Source: Dehalococcoidia bacterium (lineage in GTDB: Bacteria > Chloroflexota > Dehalococcoidia > SZUA-161). Taken from it: a DNA stretch of 33,668 bases. Positions 33,164 through 33,668 of the stretch are shown here, piece after piece. The notes under the pieces are model-generated. The model saw only the letters and a list, made by a program, of their open reading frames with translations, searched no databases and had not been told where the DNA came from. Made by a program: the position numbers and the translations under genes. The first letter of the stretch is position 1. The number at the start of each line of letters is the position of its first letter. The stretch is taken from contig JACUUS010000004.1 of the NCBI GenBank assembly GCA_014859215.1, positions 1 through 33,668 of the forward strand, written 5' to 3'.

Positions 33164-33579
33164 CCATGGAATCGAGTCCTGCGCCTTCCGTTCCGGCTCC
33201 CCCCTTGATCTGGGAAAACACGGGTTTCTGGGAGGCCGTTAAGCTGCATCAATTAGTCTTTCAAAGATGCAAGAACTGCGGCAAATGGCTCCACCCGCCG
33301 CGCCCGTCCTGCCCATCCTGCCGGTCTCTTGAAAAGGAATGGGCCCTTTCAGCGGGCAGGGGCAAAGTGCACAGTTGGGTAACATATCGTGAATCCCCTC
33401 ATCCGGCATTCAGAGCCCCCTACTCCGTAGTGCTGGTTGACCTTGAAGAGGGCGTCAGGCTCGTCAGCAATATTGTCGACGCGCACCCGGATGAAATTTC
33501 AATCGGAATGCCGGTGGAGATAACGTTTGAAGATATTGCCGGAGACCTTACTCTCCCCAGGTTCAGAAAGGTGGCATGA
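33160..33579 (+). CDS. DUF35 partner of the second Ltp2-like protein
   Basis: A 139-residue DUF35 protein with zinc-ribbon C37/C40 and C51/C54 at exactly the positions seen in the 31539 protein, and OB-fold end ISIGMPVEITFEDI. The start ATG 33160 overlaps the upstream stop codon in ATGA, and TAGGAGGTG lies 6-7 bases before it. An in-frame ATG at 33166 is an alternative. Coupled translation with the 31988 protein suggests a dedicated one-to-one complex. The next gene follows after a single base. Confidence 0.88.
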   Translation: MTMESSPAPSVPAPPLIWENTGFWEAVKLHQLVFQRCKNCGKWLHPPRPSCPSCRSLEKEWALSAGRGKVHSWVTYRESPHPAFRAPYSVVLVDLEEGVRLVSNIVDAHPDEISIGMPVEITFEDIAGDLTLPRFRKVA

Positions 33580-33580
33580 C

Positions 33581-33668
33581 ATGGATTTCGCCCTCAGCGA
33601 AGAGCAGGAAATGCTGCGCAAATCGGCCCGCGATTTCCTTACTGCTCACTGTCCCAAGTCCGTCGTCA
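33581..33668 (+). CDS. Acyl-CoA dehydrogenase N-terminus (cut by window edge)
   Basis: The 29 visible residues (MDFALSEEQEMLRKSARDFL and on) are the typical first helix of an acyl-CoA dehydrogenase. One base separates it from the preceding stop codon. It may be the heteromeric partner of the 28121 dehydrogenase, matching FadE29 beside FadE28. The remainder lies outside the window, so catalytic residues cannot be checked. Confidence 0.8.
   Translation, partial: MDFALSEEQEMLRKSARDFLTAHCPKSVV

Overview
The window is almost wholly one strand-biased gene cluster from a bacterium that is probably anaerobic. Two response-regulator genes sit on the minus strand at the left end (35-1156). From 1432 to the right edge every gene I accept is on the plus strand, with gaps mostly under 80 bases and several start/stop overlaps. 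The anaerobic reading rests on an aldehyde:ferredoxin oxidoreductase-family gene and on CoA-transferases in place of ATP-dependent CoA ligases. The sequence is fairly GC-rich, with strong AGGAGG ribosome binding sites and some GTG/TTG starts. An anaerobic Chloroflexota (Dehalococcoidia-like), Desulfobacterota or Bacillota host would all fit, and the sequence alone does not decide. I see no tRNA, rRNA, CRISPR array, insertion sequence, transporter or signal peptide.

Layout. (1) 35-1156: a receiver-only regulator and a NarL/LuxR-type regulator, with a candidate promoter and palindromic operator at about 1193-1221. (2) 1432-7989: two HMG-CoA-synthase-like proteins, two thiolases with intact catalytic residues, an acyl-CoA dehydrogenase and a zinc-ribbon/OB-fold (DUF35) protein. 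This resembles the archaeal thiolase/DUF35/HMG-CoA synthase complexes and the BbsAB thiolase of anaerobic toluene degradation. (3) 8037-23904: an AOR-family oxidoreductase, five paralogous phytoene-desaturase-like (CrtI/COG1233) flavoproteins, two tandem family III CoA-transferases, a zinc alcohol dehydrogenase, a family I CoA-transferase (A and B subunits) and an unrecognised 83-residue protein. (4) 23933-28077: an enoyl-CoA hydratase, two thiolase-fold proteins without the catalytic cysteine, and two DUF35 proteins. (5) 28121-33668: acyl-CoA dehydrogenase, two MaoC-type hydratase subunits, and two Ltp2-like aldolase/DUF35 pairs, followed by a second acyl-CoA dehydrogenase cut by the window edge. 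This has the content and nearly the order of the actinobacterial igr operon (fadE28-fadE29-chsH2-chsH1-ltp2), which removes the last three-carbon piece of the cholesterol side chain.

How it may work together (inference). Acids are activated by CoA transfer, desaturated by acyl-CoA dehydrogenases and hydrated by the MaoC heteromer or the crotonase. They are then cleaved either by thiolysis (2891, 5756) or by retro-aldol cleavage (Ltp2/DUF35 pairs). Retro-aldol cleavage needs no 3-hydroxyacyl-CoA dehydrogenase, and none is visible here. Aldehydes released could be oxidised by the AOR-family enzyme and the acids reactivated by the CoA-transferases. The five CrtI-like flavoproteins suggest a bulky, branched, isoprenoid or polycyclic substrate such as a steroid, hopanoid or terpenoid. 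The substrate is not proven by the sequence. The most notable features are this igr-like aldolase module in a probably anaerobic context, its tandem duplication with swapped candidate active-site residues in the second copy, and the large set of thiolase-superfamily proteins lacking their usual catalytic residues.
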